From: Roseibium aggregatum
Lineage (GTDB): Bacteria > Pseudomonadota > Alphaproteobacteria > Rhizobiales > Stappiaceae
Direction of reading: 5' to 3'
Assembly: GCF_014692675.1 (NCBI RefSeq)
Contig: NZ_JABFCZ010000017.1
Location: 83,340 to 147,339, forward strand
DNA: 64,000 nucleotides
Part shown: positions 24,871 to 34,351 of the stretch, piece after piece
Layout of the letters: each line of letters begins with the position of its first letter
Numbering within the stretch: the first letter of the stretch is position 1
The notes under the pieces: model-generated
Told to the model about the DNA's origin: nothing
Database searches by the model: none
Seen by the model: the letters and a program-made list of their open reading frames with translations, nothing else
Program-made: the position numbers and the translations under genes

Positions 24871-26304
24871 ATGAACGCTCATCAACCGTCCGGAAAATAC
24901 TCTGCAGGCGTGAAGGAATACCGCGAGACCTATTGGGAGCCGAACTACACGCCCAAGGACAGCGACATCCTCGCCTGCTTCAAGATCACGCCGCAGGCCG
25001 GCGTGCCGCGCGAGGAAGCCGCCGCCGCAGTTGCCGCTGAATCCTCCACCGGCACCTGGACGACGGTCTGGACCGATCTCTTGACCGATCTGGAGTATTA
25101 CAAGGGCCGCGCCTACGCCATCGAGGACGTGCCCGGCGACGACGAGAGCTACTACGCCTTCATCGCCTACCCGATGGGCCTGTTCGAGGAAGGTTCGGTC
25201 GTCAACGTCTTCACCTCGCTGGTCGGCAACGTGTTCGGCTTCAAGGCCGTCCGCGCCCTGCGTCTGGAGGACGTCCGCTTCCCGCTGTGGTTCGTGGCGA
25301 CCTGTGACGGCCCGCCCCACGGCATCCAGGTGGAACGCGACAAGCTCGACAAATACGGCCGTCCGTTCCTCGGCTGCACGATCAAGCCGAAGCTGGGCCT
25401 CTCGGCCAAGAACTACGGCCGTGCGGTTTACGAGGCGCTGCGTGGCGGTCTCGATTTCACCAAGGACGACGAGAACGTCAACTCGCAGCCGTTCATGCGC
25501 TGGCGCGACCGCTTCGAGTTCTGCCAGGAAGCCATCGAAAAGGCCGAAGCAGAGACCGGTGAGCGCAAGGGCCACTACCTCAATGTCACCGCGCCCAACA
25601 TCGAGGAGATGTACAAGCGTGCGGAATTTGCCAAGGAACTCGGCTCGCCGATCATCATGTCGGATTACCTGACGCTGGGCTGGGCCGCTCAGGCGAGCCT
25701 GTCGCGCTGGTGCCGGGACAACGGCATGCTGCTTCACGTCCACCGCGCCATGCATGGCGTGATCGACCGTCACCCCAAGCACGGCATCAACTTCCGCGTC
25801 CTTGCAAAGATGCTCCGTCTGCTGGGCGGCGACCATCTGCACTCGGGCACGGTTGTCGGCAAGCTTGAGGGCGACCGCGCGGCGACGCTCGGCTGGATCG
25901 ACCTGATGCGCGACAAGTTCGTCGCCGAAGACCGCTCCCGCGGCATCTTCTTCGATCAGGACTGGGGCCAGATGCCGGGCGTTCTGCCGGTGGCATCCGG
26001 TGGGATCCACGTCTGGCACATGCCGGCGCTGGTCAACATCTTCGGCGACGACGCCTGCCTGCAGTTCGGCGGCGGAACCCTCGGTCACCCGTGGGGCAAC
26101 GCAGCCGGTGCGGCCGCCAACCGCGTCGCGGTCGAGGCCTGCGTCAAGGCTCGCAACGAAGGCCGTGAACTGGAGAAGGAAGGCAAGGACATCCTGACCG
26201 CCGCCGCCAAGCACAGCCCCGAACTGAAGATCGCCATGGAGACATGGAAGGAGATCAAGTTCGAGTTCGACACCGTCGACAAACTGGATGTCGCCCACCG
26301 CTGA
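24871..26304 (+). CDS. cbbL: RuBisCO large subunit, form I (green-type IA)
   Basis: 477 residues. The carbamylated lysine region [17 protein letters not shown] lies near residue 200 and loop 6 is [38 protein letters not shown] and [17 protein letters not shown] are intact, so it is a carboxylase rather than a RuBisCO-like protein. The N-terminal style (SGVKEYR-like [12 protein letters not shown]) together with cbbQ/cbbO downstream matches form IAq, not the red-type IC form common in Rhizobiales. Start is 16 bases after an ACGGGAAT ribosome site. It forms L8S8 with CbbS. Confidence 0.97.
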   Translation: MNAHQPSGKYSAGVKEYRETYWEPNYTPKDSDILACFKITPQAGVPREEAAAAVAAESSTGTWTTVWTDLLTDLEYYKGRAYAIEDVPGDDESYYAFIAYPMGLFEEGSVVNVFTSLVGNVFGFKAVRALRLEDVRFPLWFVATCDGPPHGIQVERDKLDKYGRPFLGCTIKPKLGLSAKNYGRAVYEALRGGLDFTKDDENVNSQPFMRWRDRFEFCQEAIEKAEAETGERKGHYLNVTAPNIEEMYKRAEFAKELGSPIIMSDYLTLGWAAQASLSRWCRDNGMLLHVHRAMHGVIDRHPKHGINFRVLAKMLRLLGGDHLHSGTVVGKLEGDRAATLGWIDLMRDKFVAEDRSRGIFFDQDWGQMPGVLPVASGGIHVWHMPALVNIFGDDACLQFGGGTLGHPWGNAAGAAANRVAVEACVKARNEGRELEKEGKDILTAAAKHSPELKIAMETWKEIKFEFDTVDKLDVAHR

Positions 26305-26351
26305 TCCGACAGCGAACACGATAACCAGGATTACATTCGAGGAACCAAACC

Positions 26352-26711
26352 ATGAGTGACGTACACGACTACAGCTCGAGACTGTCGGACCCCAACAGCC
26401 GCAAGATGGGAACCTTCTCCTACCTGCCGCCGCTGACGCCGGAAGAGCTGCGCAAGCAGGTGGAATACATCGTGGCCAAGGGCTGGAACCCGGCGATCGA
26501 GCACACCGAGCCGGAGAACGCGTCTTCCAACTACTGGTACATGTGGAAGCTTCCCATGTTCGGCGAGACCGACGTCGACGCCATCTTCCAGGAAGTCGAG
26601 CTCTGCAAGACGGCCAACCCGGACAATCACGTCCGCCTGGTCGGCTACGACAACTTCAAGCAGACCCAAGGCACGTCCATGGTCGTGCACCGCGCCGAAA
26701 TTAAGGCCTGA
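26352..26711 (+). CDS. cbbS: RuBisCO small subunit
   Basis: 119 residues, typical of form IA small subunits, with [34 protein letters not shown] and [14 protein letters not shown]. It lies 47 bases after cbbL. The long C-terminal extension of red-type (IC/ID) small subunits is absent, consistent with green-type assembly. Confidence 0.96.
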   Translation: MSDVHDYSSRLSDPNSRKMGTFSYLPPLTPEELRKQVEYIVAKGWNPAIEHTEPENASSNYWYMWKLPMFGETDVDAIFQEVELCKTANPDNHVRLVGYDNFKQTQGTSMVVHRAEIKA

Positions 26712-26792
26712 TCCGGATAAGGGGCTGCGTTTGTGCAGCCCCCGTCCACCCGATTTTCAAATGATTTGCTGACCGCCAGAGGGGTGTTGAAC

Positions 26793-27632
26793 ATGAGCGA
26801 CATCGATCCCACACAGTTCCGTATCGAGACGGAACCCTATTACCGGCCGGTCGGAAACGAGATCGAACAGTTTTCCGCCGCCTATGACGTGCGCATGCCG
26901 GTCATGCTCAAAGGACCGACCGGTTGCGGCAAGTCGCGCTTTGTCGAATTCATGGCGTGGAAACTGAACAAGCCGCTGATCACGGTCGCCTGTAACGAGG
27001 ACATGACCGCCTCCGATCTGATCGGCCGGTTCCTGCTCGATATCAACGGCACCAAATGGCAGGACGGCCCGCTCACCATCGCCGCGCGGATCGGCGCCAT
27101 CTGCTATCTCGACGAGGTGGTGGAAGCGCGTCAGGACACCACGGTGGTGATCCACCCGCTGACCGACCACAGGCGGCAGCTGCCCTTGGAGAAAAAGGGC
27201 GAGGTGGTCAATGCCCATCCCGACTTCCAGGTGGTGATCTCCTATAACCCCGGCTACCAGTCGATGATGAAGGACCTGAAACAGTCCACCAAGCAGCGCT
27301 TCGGCGCCATGTCCTTCGACTATCCCGTGAGCGAGGTGGAAGTCGAGATCGTCGCCCATGAAGCGGGCATCGACCGGGCGGTTGCCGAGCGGCTGGTCCA
27401 GGTGGCGGAACGGTCGCGCAACCTGAAGGGCCACGGCCTCGACGAGGGCATGTCGACCCGCCTGCTGGTCTATGCCGGCCAGTTGATCGGCAAAGGTATT
27501 CCGGCGCAGGCGGCCTGCCAGATGGCGCTGGTCGAACCGCTCACCGACGACCTGGACATGCGCGATACGCTGCAGGCAGCGGTCGGCACCTTCTTTCCCA
27601 AACTTTCCAGCAGCGAAGACCAGGCGGCATGA
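26793..27632 (+). CDS. cbbQ: CbbQ, AAA+ RuBisCO activase ATPase
   Basis: 279 residues of the MoxR/NorQ AAA+ class: Walker A GPTGCGKSR, Walker B AICYLDEVVEAR and sensor region VVISYNPGYQ. In form IA organisms CbbQ hexamers with CbbO remove inhibitory sugar phosphates from RuBisCO. The start at 26793 (MSDIDPTQF) follows GAGGGGTG. Its stop overlaps the cbbO start (ATGA). Confidence 0.94.
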   Translation: MSDIDPTQFRIETEPYYRPVGNEIEQFSAAYDVRMPVMLKGPTGCGKSRFVEFMAWKLNKPLITVACNEDMTASDLIGRFLLDINGTKWQDGPLTIAARIGAICYLDEVVEARQDTTVVIHPLTDHRRQLPLEKKGEVVNAHPDFQVVISYNPGYQSMMKDLKQSTKQRFGAMSFDYPVSEVEVEIVAHEAGIDRAVAERLVQVAERSRNLKGHGLDEGMSTRLLVYAGQLIGKGIPAQAACQMALVEPLTDDLDMRDTLQAAVGTFFPKLSSSEDQAA

Positions 27633-29959
27633 CGGTCGATCTCGGCGATTATCGGGAAGAGCTGGTCAAGGCCGCTCCGGACCTGGAAGAGACCCTGGAC
27701 GGGCTCTTCCACGAGTCCGCCCGTCTCATGTCGCCGGCCGGTCTCAAGGACTATCTCGATGGCGCCCGGGCGCTGATTTCGCTCGGCAAGGGGCCGAACC
27801 TGCTCGTGAGCTATCTCGACGAGATGCCCCAGGTGGTCAAGGAATGCGGCGAGGACATCATCCGCGATGTGGTGGGCGCCACGCTGAAACTGTCCTCCAT
27901 GGTGTCGGGCGAAATCCTGACGCTGATGATTTCGACACTGCCCGGAGCCGCAAGGCGGTTCGGCGATGCCGATCTCTTGCGCGACTATTTGCAGTTGCTG
28001 CACCGTCTGGCCGCCCGGGCGCCGCGCGGGTTGCGGCCCATGTTCGGCGTGCTTGAGGAATTGCTGTCGAAGCTGACCCTGTCCGGCCTGCGCCGCTGGG
28101 TCGATTTCGGGGCTGAAGCCTATCGCCGCGACCTGCCCAAGCAGGCGGACTATTTCGGTCTGGTGAGCGAGGACTCCCGGGCTGTCCTGAAACAGGAGCG
28201 CCGCGGCACGCTCTTCATCGATTCCCAGCGTCGGCTGAACTTCTATCTGAGGGCCTTCTGGGCGCGCGATTTCTTCCTGCGCCCGAGTGCTGCCGACCAT
28301 GCGGGGTTCCGCCCCTTCATCGAGGACGGCGCGCTGCATCTGCCCGATGCGGTCGATCAATTGGGCGAGGTGAGTGGCCTCGATCTCTACCGGGCCATGT
28401 GCGCCCACATGGCCGCGCATATCACCTCCTCCGACAAGGGATTGAGCCAGCAGGCGCTCAGTCCGGCGCAGATCTTCTTCGTCGGCATGCTGGAGGATGC
28501 CCGGATCGAGCATTGCGCCATCAGGCAGTTCCCCGGTCTGCGCGACCTGTTCCGGTCCCTGATGCCGGTTTCGCCCAAAGGCCACTACGAACACGACACC
28601 ATGTATCTCCTGGAGAAGACGGCGAAAGCCCTGCTCGAGCCGGGTGTCAGGACCGGCGATCTGGCGATCGATTCACTGGTTGAACAGTTCCACATCAACA
28701 TCGGCGCCAATGAGCGCGAAACCATGTTCTCCTGGGGGCTGGGCGTCGAGCTTTACAATCTTCTGGCGGAACGGCGCGCCGTTCCGAGCCTGCGCATCCT
28801 GGAAACGCTGAACATTCCCTATCGCGACGACAACCGCTTCGTCTGGACGATGGACGACTACGACTGGTCGGACAGCACGGCTTATCAGCCGGATCTTCAG
28901 AAGCAGGTGCGCCGCAATGTCGGGCTGATGGAATTCATCAACGAGGTGGATGTCGAAACCGCCGGAGACGATGCCCAGGAAGTCTGGGTGCTGTCCTCCG
29001 AACTCTTCCCTTACGAGGACGAAGGCGTTTCCTACAACGATAGGGAAGGCAAGGAGCCTGTCTCCGATCCGTTCCATTACGGCGAATGGGACTACAAGGT
29101 CCAATTGAGCCGTCCGAGCTGGGCCACCGTCTACGAGCGCCGCCAGGGGCGCGGCGACCCGGAGGCGATCGATGCCGTCCTGACGGCCCACAAGGGCATC
29201 AGCCACCGGATCAGGCAGATCGTCGACCGTTTGCGACCGCAGGGGATCACCCGGCAGCGGCGGCTGGAGGACGGCGACGAACTCGACATCAATGCGGCCG
29301 TGGATGCCATCGTCATGAGCCGGATCGGCATGCAGCCCGATCCGCGCATCACCATGCGCAATGTCATCAACCGGCGCGACCTGGCGGTGGTGATCCTGCT
29401 TGACCTGTCGGAATCCACCAATGAGACGGTGCGCGGTGCGGACAAGACGGTGCTGGAATTGACCCGCGATGCGTCGGCGCTTCTGGCCAGCGCCATCAAC
29501 GGTATCGGCGACCCCTTCGCCATCCACGGCTTTGCCTCTGACGGCCGCCACGATGTCCAGTACTACCGGTTCAAGGATTTCGACCAGCGCCTCGACGCGG
29601 AGGTGAAAAGCCGGCTGGCGGGCATGAAGGGCGGTCTTTCCACCCGGATGGGCGCGGCCATGCGCCATGCCGCCCATCATCTCGCGCAACGCAGCGAACA
29701 GCACAAGCTTTTGCTGATCGTCACCGACGGCGAGCCCGCCGATATCGACGAACGCGATCCGCAGTATCTGAGAATGGACGCAAAGAAGGCCACGGCGGAA
29801 CTGCAGCGGATGGGGATTTCCAGCTACTGCCTGACGCTCGATCCGGAAGCGGATCGCTATGTCTCGCGCATCTTCGGCTCCAACAATTACACGATCGTCG
29901 ACCAGGTGGAGCGCCTGCCGGAGAAGCTGCCGAGCCTGTTCGCCAATCTCACGAAATAG
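27629..29959 (+). CDS. cbbO: CbbO, VWA-domain adaptor of the RuBisCO activase
   Basis: 776 residues, NorD-like helical N-terminal region and a C-terminal von Willebrand A domain beginning VVILLDLSESTNETVRG near residue 585, with an intact MIDAS DxSxS. One CbbO binds a CbbQ hexamer and docks on the large subunit. It starts inside the cbbQ stop (4-bp overlap), which fits a strict stoichiometric pair. Confidence 0.93.
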   Translation: MTVDLGDYREELVKAAPDLEETLDGLFHESARLMSPAGLKDYLDGARALISLGKGPNLLVSYLDEMPQVVKECGEDIIRDVVGATLKLSSMVSGEILTLMISTLPGAARRFGDADLLRDYLQLLHRLAARAPRGLRPMFGVLEELLSKLTLSGLRRWVDFGAEAYRRDLPKQADYFGLVSEDSRAVLKQERRGTLFIDSQRRLNFYLRAFWARDFFLRPSAADHAGFRPFIEDGALHLPDAVDQLGEVSGLDLYRAMCAHMAAHITSSDKGLSQQALSPAQIFFVGMLEDARIEHCAIRQFPGLRDLFRSLMPVSPKGHYEHDTMYLLEKTAKALLEPGVRTGDLAIDSLVEQFHINIGANERETMFSWGLGVELYNLLAERRAVPSLRILETLNIPYRDDNRFVWTMDDYDWSDSTAYQPDLQKQVRRNVGLMEFINEVDVETAGDDAQEVWVLSSELFPYEDEGVSYNDREGKEPVSDPFHYGEWDYKVQLSRPSWATVYERRQGRGDPEAIDAVLTAHKGISHRIRQIVDRLRPQGITRQRRLEDGDELDINAAVDAIVMSRIGMQPDPRITMRNVINRRDLAVVILLDLSESTNETVRGADKTVLELTRDASALLASAINGIGDPFAIHGFASDGRHDVQYYRFKDFDQRLDAEVKSRLAGMKGGLSTRMGAAMRHAAHHLAQRSEQHKLLLIVTDGEPADIDERDPQYLRMDAKKATAELQRMGISSYCLTLDPEADRYVSRIFGSNNYTIVDQVERLPEKLPSLFANLTK

Positions 29960-29986
29960 ACGGTTTCAACCGGGAGGGTCACACCC

Positions 29987-30673
29987 ATGACATCCAGTAC
30001 CATTATCGCGCCGTCGGTGCTGTCGGCGGACTTCTCAAGGCTCGGAGACGAGATCGAGGCTGTCGTTCGCGCAGGCGCGGACTGGATCCATCTCGATGTC
30101 ATGGACGGTCACTTCGTTCCGAACATCACGTTCGGGCCGCAGATCGTCAAGGCGGTGCGGGACCGGACGGACAAGGTGTTTGACTGCCATTTGATGATCG
30201 AGCCTTGCGATCCGTTTATCGAAGCCTTTGCCGATGCCGGCTGCGACATCATCACCGTGCATGCCGAGGCGACGACCCATCTCGACCGGTCGCTGCAGGC
30301 GATCCGCAATCTCGGCCGGAAGGCCGGTGTCTCCCTCAATCCGTCGACGCCCGAGAACGTGATCGAATACGTCCTCGACCGGCTGGATCTGGTGCTGCTG
30401 ATGACCGTCAATCCCGGCTTCGGCGGCCAGGCCTTCATTCCTTCGGTCGTGGAGAAGGTCAGGCGGATCAAGTCGATGATCGGCGACCGGCCGATCGACA
30501 TCGAGGTCGACGGCGGCGTCACCCCGGAAACGGCCCCTCTGGTTGCGGCTGCGGGCGCCAATGTCCTGGTCGCAGGGTCGGCCGTCTTCCGGGGCGGGGA
30601 AGAGGCTGCCTACCGGTCCAACATCGCGGCGATCCGGACTGCGGCGGATGGCGCGCTCGAACAGGCGGCCTGA
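29987..30673 (+). CDS. cbbE: Ribulose-phosphate 3-epimerase (CbbE)
   Basis: 228 residues, (beta/alpha)8 barrel that interconverts Ru5P and Xu5P. Signatures [49 protein letters not shown] and [11 protein letters not shown] hold the metal and catalytic residues. It follows cbbO by 27 bases and completes the regenerative set in the operon. Confidence 0.95.
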   Translation: MTSSTIIAPSVLSADFSRLGDEIEAVVRAGADWIHLDVMDGHFVPNITFGPQIVKAVRDRTDKVFDCHLMIEPCDPFIEAFADAGCDIITVHAEATTHLDRSLQAIRNLGRKAGVSLNPSTPENVIEYVLDRLDLVLLMTVNPGFGGQAFIPSVVEKVRRIKSMIGDRPIDIEVDGGVTPETAPLVAAAGANVLVAGSAVFRGGEEAAYRSNIAAIRTAADGALEQAA

Positions 30674-30709
30674 ATGGACTAAACGGACGGACATAAAAGG
30701 AGGAAAAGC

Positions 30710-31837
30710 ATGCTGATACCGAACCGACTGCTCATGGGCCCCGGCCCTTCGAATGTGTCTTCTGACGTCCTGTCCGCCCTGGCGCAGCCGACGATCGGTC
30801 ACCTGGATCCGGTCTTCCAGACCATGATGGAAGAGGTGAAGGACCTGCTTCGCTATGCGTTCCGGACGAAGAACGCCATGACCTTCCCGGTTTCGGCACC
30901 CGCATCGCTTGCCATGGAAGCCGCCCTCGTCAACCTGCTGGAGCCGGGCGACACCGCGATCATTGCCCAGAACGGGGTGTTCGGCGGCCGTATGGCGGAC
31001 ATCGCCGAGCGCGCCGGCGCCACGGTCGTGCTGCTGTCCTTCGAATGGGGCAAGCCGGTCTGCAACGAAACGGTGGCCCATGCGGTCAAGGCCAATCCGC
31101 ATGCCAAGCTGCTCGCCTTCGTCCATGCGGAAACCTCCACCGGTGTCGAATCCGATGCCGCAGACCTGTGCCGGATCGCGCGCGAGGCCGGCATGCTCAG
31201 CGTGGTCGACACGGTGACCGGTCTGGGCGGCATTCCCGTCGCCGTCGACGACTGGCTGGCCGACGTCGTTTATTCCGGCACCCAGAAGTGCCTGTCGGTC
31301 CCCCCGGGCCTTGCGCCGATCACCTTCTCCGACAAGGCGATTGATACGATCAAAAGCCGCAAGACCAAGGTCCAGTCCTGGTTCTGCGACCTGAACCTGG
31401 TGCTCGGCTACTGGTCCGGCGAGGGCGGGCGCTCCTATCACCACACCGCGCCGGTCAATGCGATCTACGGCCTTTATCAGGGTCTCGCCGATCTCAAGGC
31501 GGAAGGGCTGGAAGCAAGCTGGGCTCGTCACCGCGCCATGCATGAGCGGCTGGCAAAAGGGCTGGACGACCTCGGCCTGGAGCTGCTGGTCGAAGCGCCG
31601 CACCGGCTGCCGCAGCTCAATCCGGTCGTGGTGCCTGCCGATGTGGATGAGGCCTTTGTCCGCTCCCGGCTGCTCGCCGATCATGATATTGAAATCGGCG
31701 CGGGGCTGGGTAGCCTGGCCGGCAAGGTCTGGCGTATCGGCCTCATGGGGCAGACCGCGCAGGCGGAAAACGTCGACCGGCTGATTGCCGCCCTCGGCTC
31801 CGTTCTGGCGGAGGCTCGAAGGCGCGCGGTCGCTTAA
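30710..31837 (+). CDS. Class V aminotransferase (alanine/serine-glyoxylate type)
   Basis: 375 residues, PLP-dependent. The PLP lysine lies in YSGTQKCLSVPPG near residue 190; MGPGPSNV at the N-terminus and GSLAGKVWRIGLMGQTA at the C-terminus are typical of alanine/serine-glyoxylate aminotransferases. In this operon it probably turns glyoxylate, made from the RuBisCO oxygenation product glycolate, into glycine. The amino donor (serine or alanine) cannot be told from sequence. Confidence 0.87.
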   Translation: MLIPNRLLMGPGPSNVSSDVLSALAQPTIGHLDPVFQTMMEEVKDLLRYAFRTKNAMTFPVSAPASLAMEAALVNLLEPGDTAIIAQNGVFGGRMADIAERAGATVVLLSFEWGKPVCNETVAHAVKANPHAKLLAFVHAETSTGVESDAADLCRIAREAGMLSVVDTVTGLGGIPVAVDDWLADVVYSGTQKCLSVPPGLAPITFSDKAIDTIKSRKTKVQSWFCDLNLVLGYWSGEGGRSYHHTAPVNAIYGLYQGLADLKAEGLEASWARHRAMHERLAKGLDDLGLELLVEAPHRLPQLNPVVVPADVDEAFVRSRLLADHDIEIGAGLGSLAGKVWRIGLMGQTAQAENVDRLIAALGSVLAEARRRAVA

Positions 31838-31862
31838 CGACAGCAATAGAGGAGCTTGAGCA

Positions 31863-32420
31863 ATGGCAGCGATACCACCGGTCTGTGACTTCGGATGGAA
31901 AGCACCGGAGTTCAAACTCCCGGCGACCGACGGACGGGTGTTGAGCCTGTCCGATATCAGGGGGCCGAAAGGCACCCTGATCATGTTCATCTGCAATCAC
32001 TGCCCCTATGTGCTTGCGGTGCGCGACCGGATCATCCGGGACGCGCGCGAGCTGATGGCCATGGGCGTCGGCGTCGCCGCGATCAGTTCCAACGATGCGG
32101 TGACCTATCCGCGCGACAGTTTTGAAAACATGCGCAAGGTCGCGGAAGAAGAGAATTTCCCGTTTCCCTATCTCTATGACGAGGACCAGTCGGTCGCGCG
32201 CGCCTATGACGCGGTGTGCACGCCCGACTTCTTCGGCTTCAATGCGGATCTCGAACTGCAGTACCGCGGGCGGCTCGATGCTTCCCGCAACTCTGCCGGC
32301 CCGGCCGATTTGCGTCGGGACCTTTTCGAGGCGATGAAACAGGTGGTAGAGACGGGCGAAGGCCCGCGCGAGCAGATCCCCTCCATGGGCTGCTCCATCA
32401 AATGGAAGGAAACTGCGTGA
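31863..32420 (+). CDS. Thioredoxin-fold (AhpC/TSA-like) protein
   Basis: 185 residues. The peroxiredoxin-like fold begins APEFKLPATDG; the active-site motif is CNHCPYV (a CxxC with His-Cys inside) in place of the usual peroxiredoxin threonine-cysteine. Similar thioredoxin-like proteins are found in many bacteria without a fixed role. Its place inside the operon suggests redox control or protection of CBB enzymes, but this is inferred. Its TGA overlaps the GTG start of cbbZ. Confidence 0.85.
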   Translation: MAAIPPVCDFGWKAPEFKLPATDGRVLSLSDIRGPKGTLIMFICNHCPYVLAVRDRIIRDARELMAMGVGVAAISSNDAVTYPRDSFENMRKVAEEENFPFPYLYDEDQSVARAYDAVCTPDFFGFNADLELQYRGRLDASRNSAGPADLRRDLFEAMKQVVETGEGPREQIPSMGCSIKWKETA

Positions 32421-33127
32421 ACAAGGTTTTCGGGACCTCGGGAGACCGCTGCGGCTGGCCCCAGGCAATGTTGTTCGACCTGGACGGCACCCTGATCGAC
32501 TCAGTTGCCGACATCGCGACATCGGTAAATCTTTTGCTGGCTAAGGAAAACCTTCCGCCGCTCTCGGTCGACGAGGTGCACGCCATGATCGGCAACGGCA
32601 TGGCGAAGCTGGTCGAACGGGCGTTCAAGGCACGCGACATCGTTCTCGAAGGCGAGGGGCTCGTCGCCATGACCGCGCGGATGATGGACATCTACAAGGA
32701 CCATCTGACCGAAGAGACGATCCTTCTGGAAGGTGCGGAAGACATGCTGTGCGCCTATTCCGCTGCGGGCGTCAGGATCGCCGTCGTGACCAACAAGCCG
32801 GAAGCCTTTTCCCGCCGCATCCTGGAACATTTCGGTCTGGGCGATGTCATCCATTGCGTGGTCGGCGGCGACACCGGACCGGAGCGCAAGCCCGCGCCGG
32901 ACATGCTGCTGCACGCGGCCGCAGAACTGGATCTGCATGCCTCAAAGGCGATGATGGTCGGCGACAGTCCGGCGGATATCGGCGCTGCGGTCGCTGCCGG
33001 CATGGTCTCGGTTGCCGTTCGCGGCGGCTACACGACCGTTCCGGTCGATGAGCTGGGCGCCGATCTGGTCATCGACAGCCTGCGCCAGCTTCCCGCGGCC
33101 ATCGAGAAACTGAAAGAGCCTGCCTGA
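32417..33127 (+). CDS. cbbZ: 2-phosphoglycolate phosphatase (CbbZ/Gph)
   Basis: 236 residues, HAD superfamily. Motif I LFDLDGTLIDS, motif II VVTNKPE and motif III/IV GDSPADIGAAVAAGM are intact. It removes phosphate from 2-phosphoglycolate, the toxic oxygenation product. The GTG at 32417 overlaps the previous stop (GTGA) and has AAGGA before it; the upstream in-frame stretch is a shadow of the thioredoxin-fold gene. Confidence 0.92.
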   Translation: MNKVFGTSGDRCGWPQAMLFDLDGTLIDSVADIATSVNLLLAKENLPPLSVDEVHAMIGNGMAKLVERAFKARDIVLEGEGLVAMTARMMDIYKDHLTEETILLEGAEDMLCAYSAAGVRIAVVTNKPEAFSRRILEHFGLGDVIHCVVGGDTGPERKPAPDMLLHAAAELDLHASKAMMVGDSPADIGAAVAAGMVSVAVRGGYTTVPVDELGADLVIDSLRQLPAAIEKLKEPA

Positions 33128-33128
33128 C

Positions 33129-33839
33129 ATGCCGTTGAAGGCGCTGATCTTCGATGTCGACGGCACATTGGCCGAAACCGAAGAGCTGCACCGCATGGCC
33201 TTCAACCGGGTCTTCGCGGATGCCGGAATTTCGTGGTTCTGGAGCCGGACGGTCTACGGCCGGCTGCTCAAGGTCACCGGCGGACGGGAACGGATCCTGG
33301 CCTACGCGGCGGAAACCGGAACGCCCGGGATCGACGCGGCAGCGCTCCATAAGGCGAAAACCGGGTACTACAGGCACGCGATGGCCGACAGCGCGATTGC
33401 GCTGCGCGACGGCGTCGAACGCCTGATCGGGCGGGCGCTGGAACTGGGGCTGGCGCTGGGCATCGCGACGACCACGAGCCGGAGCAATGTCGACAGCCTG
33501 TTCCAGGCGACCTTAGGGATGGATACGCTCGATCGCTTCCATTCCGTGCGCACCGCTGAGGATGTCAGCATCAAGAAGCCGGACCCGGAGGTCTACCGGC
33601 TCGTTCTCGAGGACCTGGGTCTCAACGCGGCCGACGCAATCGCCTTCGAGGATTCCGCCAACGGCCTGAAGGCGGCGAAGGCGCTCGGCATTCGAACTGT
33701 CATCACGCCCGGGATCTATACCGCGGAAGATGACTTCGCCGGTGCGGATTGCATTCTGGAAAGTCTCGATCATCTGGTTACACCCCAGGCCGGCACGGCG
33801 CATTGCTGTCTAGACATGCTTCCGACCGATTTCCATTAA
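33129..33839 (+). CDS. cbbY: CbbY, HAD-family sugar bisphosphatase
   Basis: 236 residues. HAD motif I IFDVDGTLAETEELHRMAFN carries the CbbY-specific cap entry; motif III IKKPDPEVY and motif IV AIAFEDSANGLKAAKA are intact. Characterised CbbY proteins dephosphorylate xylulose-1,5-bisphosphate, a misfire product that inhibits RuBisCO. It follows cbbZ by one base and is the last gene of the cbb operon. Confidence 0.93.
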   Translation: MPLKALIFDVDGTLAETEELHRMAFNRVFADAGISWFWSRTVYGRLLKVTGGRERILAYAAETGTPGIDAAALHKAKTGYYRHAMADSAIALRDGVERLIGRALELGLALGIATTTSRSNVDSLFQATLGMDTLDRFHSVRTAEDVSIKKPDPEVYRLVLEDLGLNAADAIAFEDSANGLKAAKALGIRTVITPGIYTAEDDFAGADCILESLDHLVTPQAGTAHCCLDMLPTDFH

Positions 33840-33913
33840 TCGTCTTAAAGCCTCTTTCTCAGCGCTATCTTCCTGCGCTATGCGTGGGGCACACGCGCGG
33901 GAGTTCATCGATC

Positions 33914-34351
33914 ATGCTGGAAGGTTTGGGGCTGCTCGGCCTGTTCCTGGTTTCCTTCCTGGCGGCGACGGTGTTTCCGGCGCAGTCGGAGGCGCTCCTT
34001 GGCGGCCTGTTGCTGGCGGGAACCTATTCTCCGGTGACGCTGGTTATCGTTGCCAGCGTGGGCAACACGCTGGGGTCGGTCGTGAACTGGCTGCTCGGCC
34101 TTGCCGTTGAAAGGTTCAGCGAGCGGCGCTGGTTTCCGGTCAAGCATCATCAGCTCGAACGCGCCTCGCGCTGGTATCACAAATACGGCCGCTGGAGCCT
34201 GCTGATGAGCTGGGCGCCCTTCATCGGCGATCCGCTGACGGTTGCCGCCGGAGTGCTGCGCGAACCCTTCTGGAGTTTCTTTCTCCTCGTGGCGATCGCC
34301 AAGACCGGGCGATACATCCTTCTGGCCGCTGCCGTTCTCAATTTCATCTAA
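33914..34351 (+). CDS. YqaA/DedA-family membrane protein
   Basis: 145 residues with three or four hydrophobic segments and the family motifs FPAQSEALLGG, GNTLGSVVNWLLG and GRWSLLMSWAPFIGDPLT. DedA-like proteins are implicated in lipid flipping and envelope homeostasis. The gene is convergent with, and overlaps by 4 bp, the SLC13 transporter gene. The start at 33914 is the first Met before the first membrane segment. Confidence 0.85.
   Translation: MLEGLGLLGLFLVSFLAATVFPAQSEALLGGLLLAGTYSPVTLVIVASVGNTLGSVVNWLLGLAVERFSERRWFPVKHHQLERASRWYHKYGRWSLLMSWAPFIGDPLTVAAGVLREPFWSFFLLVAIAKTGRYILLAAAVLNFI

Noticed and set aside
21683..26319. Long minus-strand frames opposite cbbT, cbbA and cbbL
   Set aside because: All mirror the third-position GC bias of the real genes and lack recognisable motifs.
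24871..26711. Red-type (form IC) RuBisCO, usual for Rhizobiales
   Set aside because: Large-subunit N-terminus, small-subunit length without a C-terminal extension, and cbbQ/cbbO in place of cbbX all indicate green-type IA.
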